Shown here piece by piece: positions 63,780 to 64,000 of a stretch of 64,000 nucleotides of DNA. The position numbers and the translations under genes are program-made. Positions within the stretch are counted from its first letter, which is position 1. Each line of letters starts with the position of its first letter. Under the pieces are notes generated by a model. It ran no database searches. It worked only from the letters and a program-made list of their open reading frames with translations, and had not been told where the DNA came from. The DNA is taken from NCBI GenBank assembly GCA_964035015.1, contig OZ036002.1, positions 15,619,881 through 15,683,880 on the forward strand. Direction: 5' to 3'. The stretch comes from Corallium rubrum (Eukaryota; Cnidaria; Anthozoa; Scleralcyonacea; Coralliidae).

Positions 63780-64000
63780 TTAGCCCCTTTCAAGTTTGTC
63801 GGGCTTCCAAACCATGTGTACTAATTTTATATTGACTATACTGGAATTAAAGTGTCTGGAAAGGCCGCCAAAGTCTTTGTTTTATGTGTTTGTTTATATT
63901 TATGCAAAAATGTGCACTTTCACTTTTGTTAAACACATTGTATTTTTGGTATAATGAAGCAACGAACCAATAGCAGCGTTGTTGAACGTAAAACAAAAGA
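63780..64000. mobile_element. MITE family M2, copy 2, cut by the window end
   Basis: Shares AAAGTCTTTG, TTTATGC, TGTGCAC, ACACATTGTATTTT and CCAATAGCA blocks, in the same order, with 57,030-57,145. Confidence 0.6.

Overview
The window looks like part of an animal genome, most likely a cnidarian such as a coral or sea anemone. This rests on three things seen here: one intron-rich animal signalling gene; a load of Polinton, DIRS, BEL, gypsy, copia and Penelope-like elements typical of anthozoans; and many AT-rich palindromic MITEs and long microsatellites. The species cannot be fixed from sequence alone. No bacterial gene, CRISPR array, tRNA or rRNA gene was found, apart from a 5S-derived repeat.

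The only host gene I can support is SOS (Son of sevenless, the Ras guanine-nucleotide exchange factor). Sixteen phase-consistent + strand exons lie between 18,091 and 60,311. They total 1,452 coding bases (484 codons) and cover the end of the DH domain, the PH domain, the REM domain and the start of the CDC25 catalytic domain. The 5' exons (histone fold, most of DH) and the 3' exons (rest of CDC25, proline-rich tail) were not found here. One intron (51,053-52,545) has all the marks of a U12-type AT-AC intron. The others begin GT and end AG.

Left of the gene, 1-6,240 is a decayed BEL/Pao element and 6,241-8,586 is repeat-rich DNA. Positions 8,587-16,010 hold a Polinton-derived element with AG...CT ends and a perfect 6-bp target duplication (CACTTG). 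It is almost a giant palindrome: two copies of one end, carrying a zinc-ribbon gene and a pX-like gene, face outward from a short centre with a broken packaging-ATPase gene. The junctions lie in (GGA)n/(CCT)n tracts, and the right arm holds a further 1,320-bp tandem duplication. I consider this the most unusual object in the window.

The SOS introns are packed with mobile DNA. Intron 9 holds a whole-looking Ty1/copia element (identical LTRs, one 1,357-codon frame, copia-type half-tRNA priming site) and a TIR transposon remnant that ends 22 bp before the next exon. Intron 10 holds an old gypsy element with a DIRS-like element nested in its integrase. Intron 13 holds a composite of two identical 255-bp MITEs flanking 1.4 kb, inserted at a TA in an (ATCT)n tract. 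LINE tails, Penelope-like fragments, PIF/Harbinger-like MITEs, foldbacks and very long simple repeats fill the rest.
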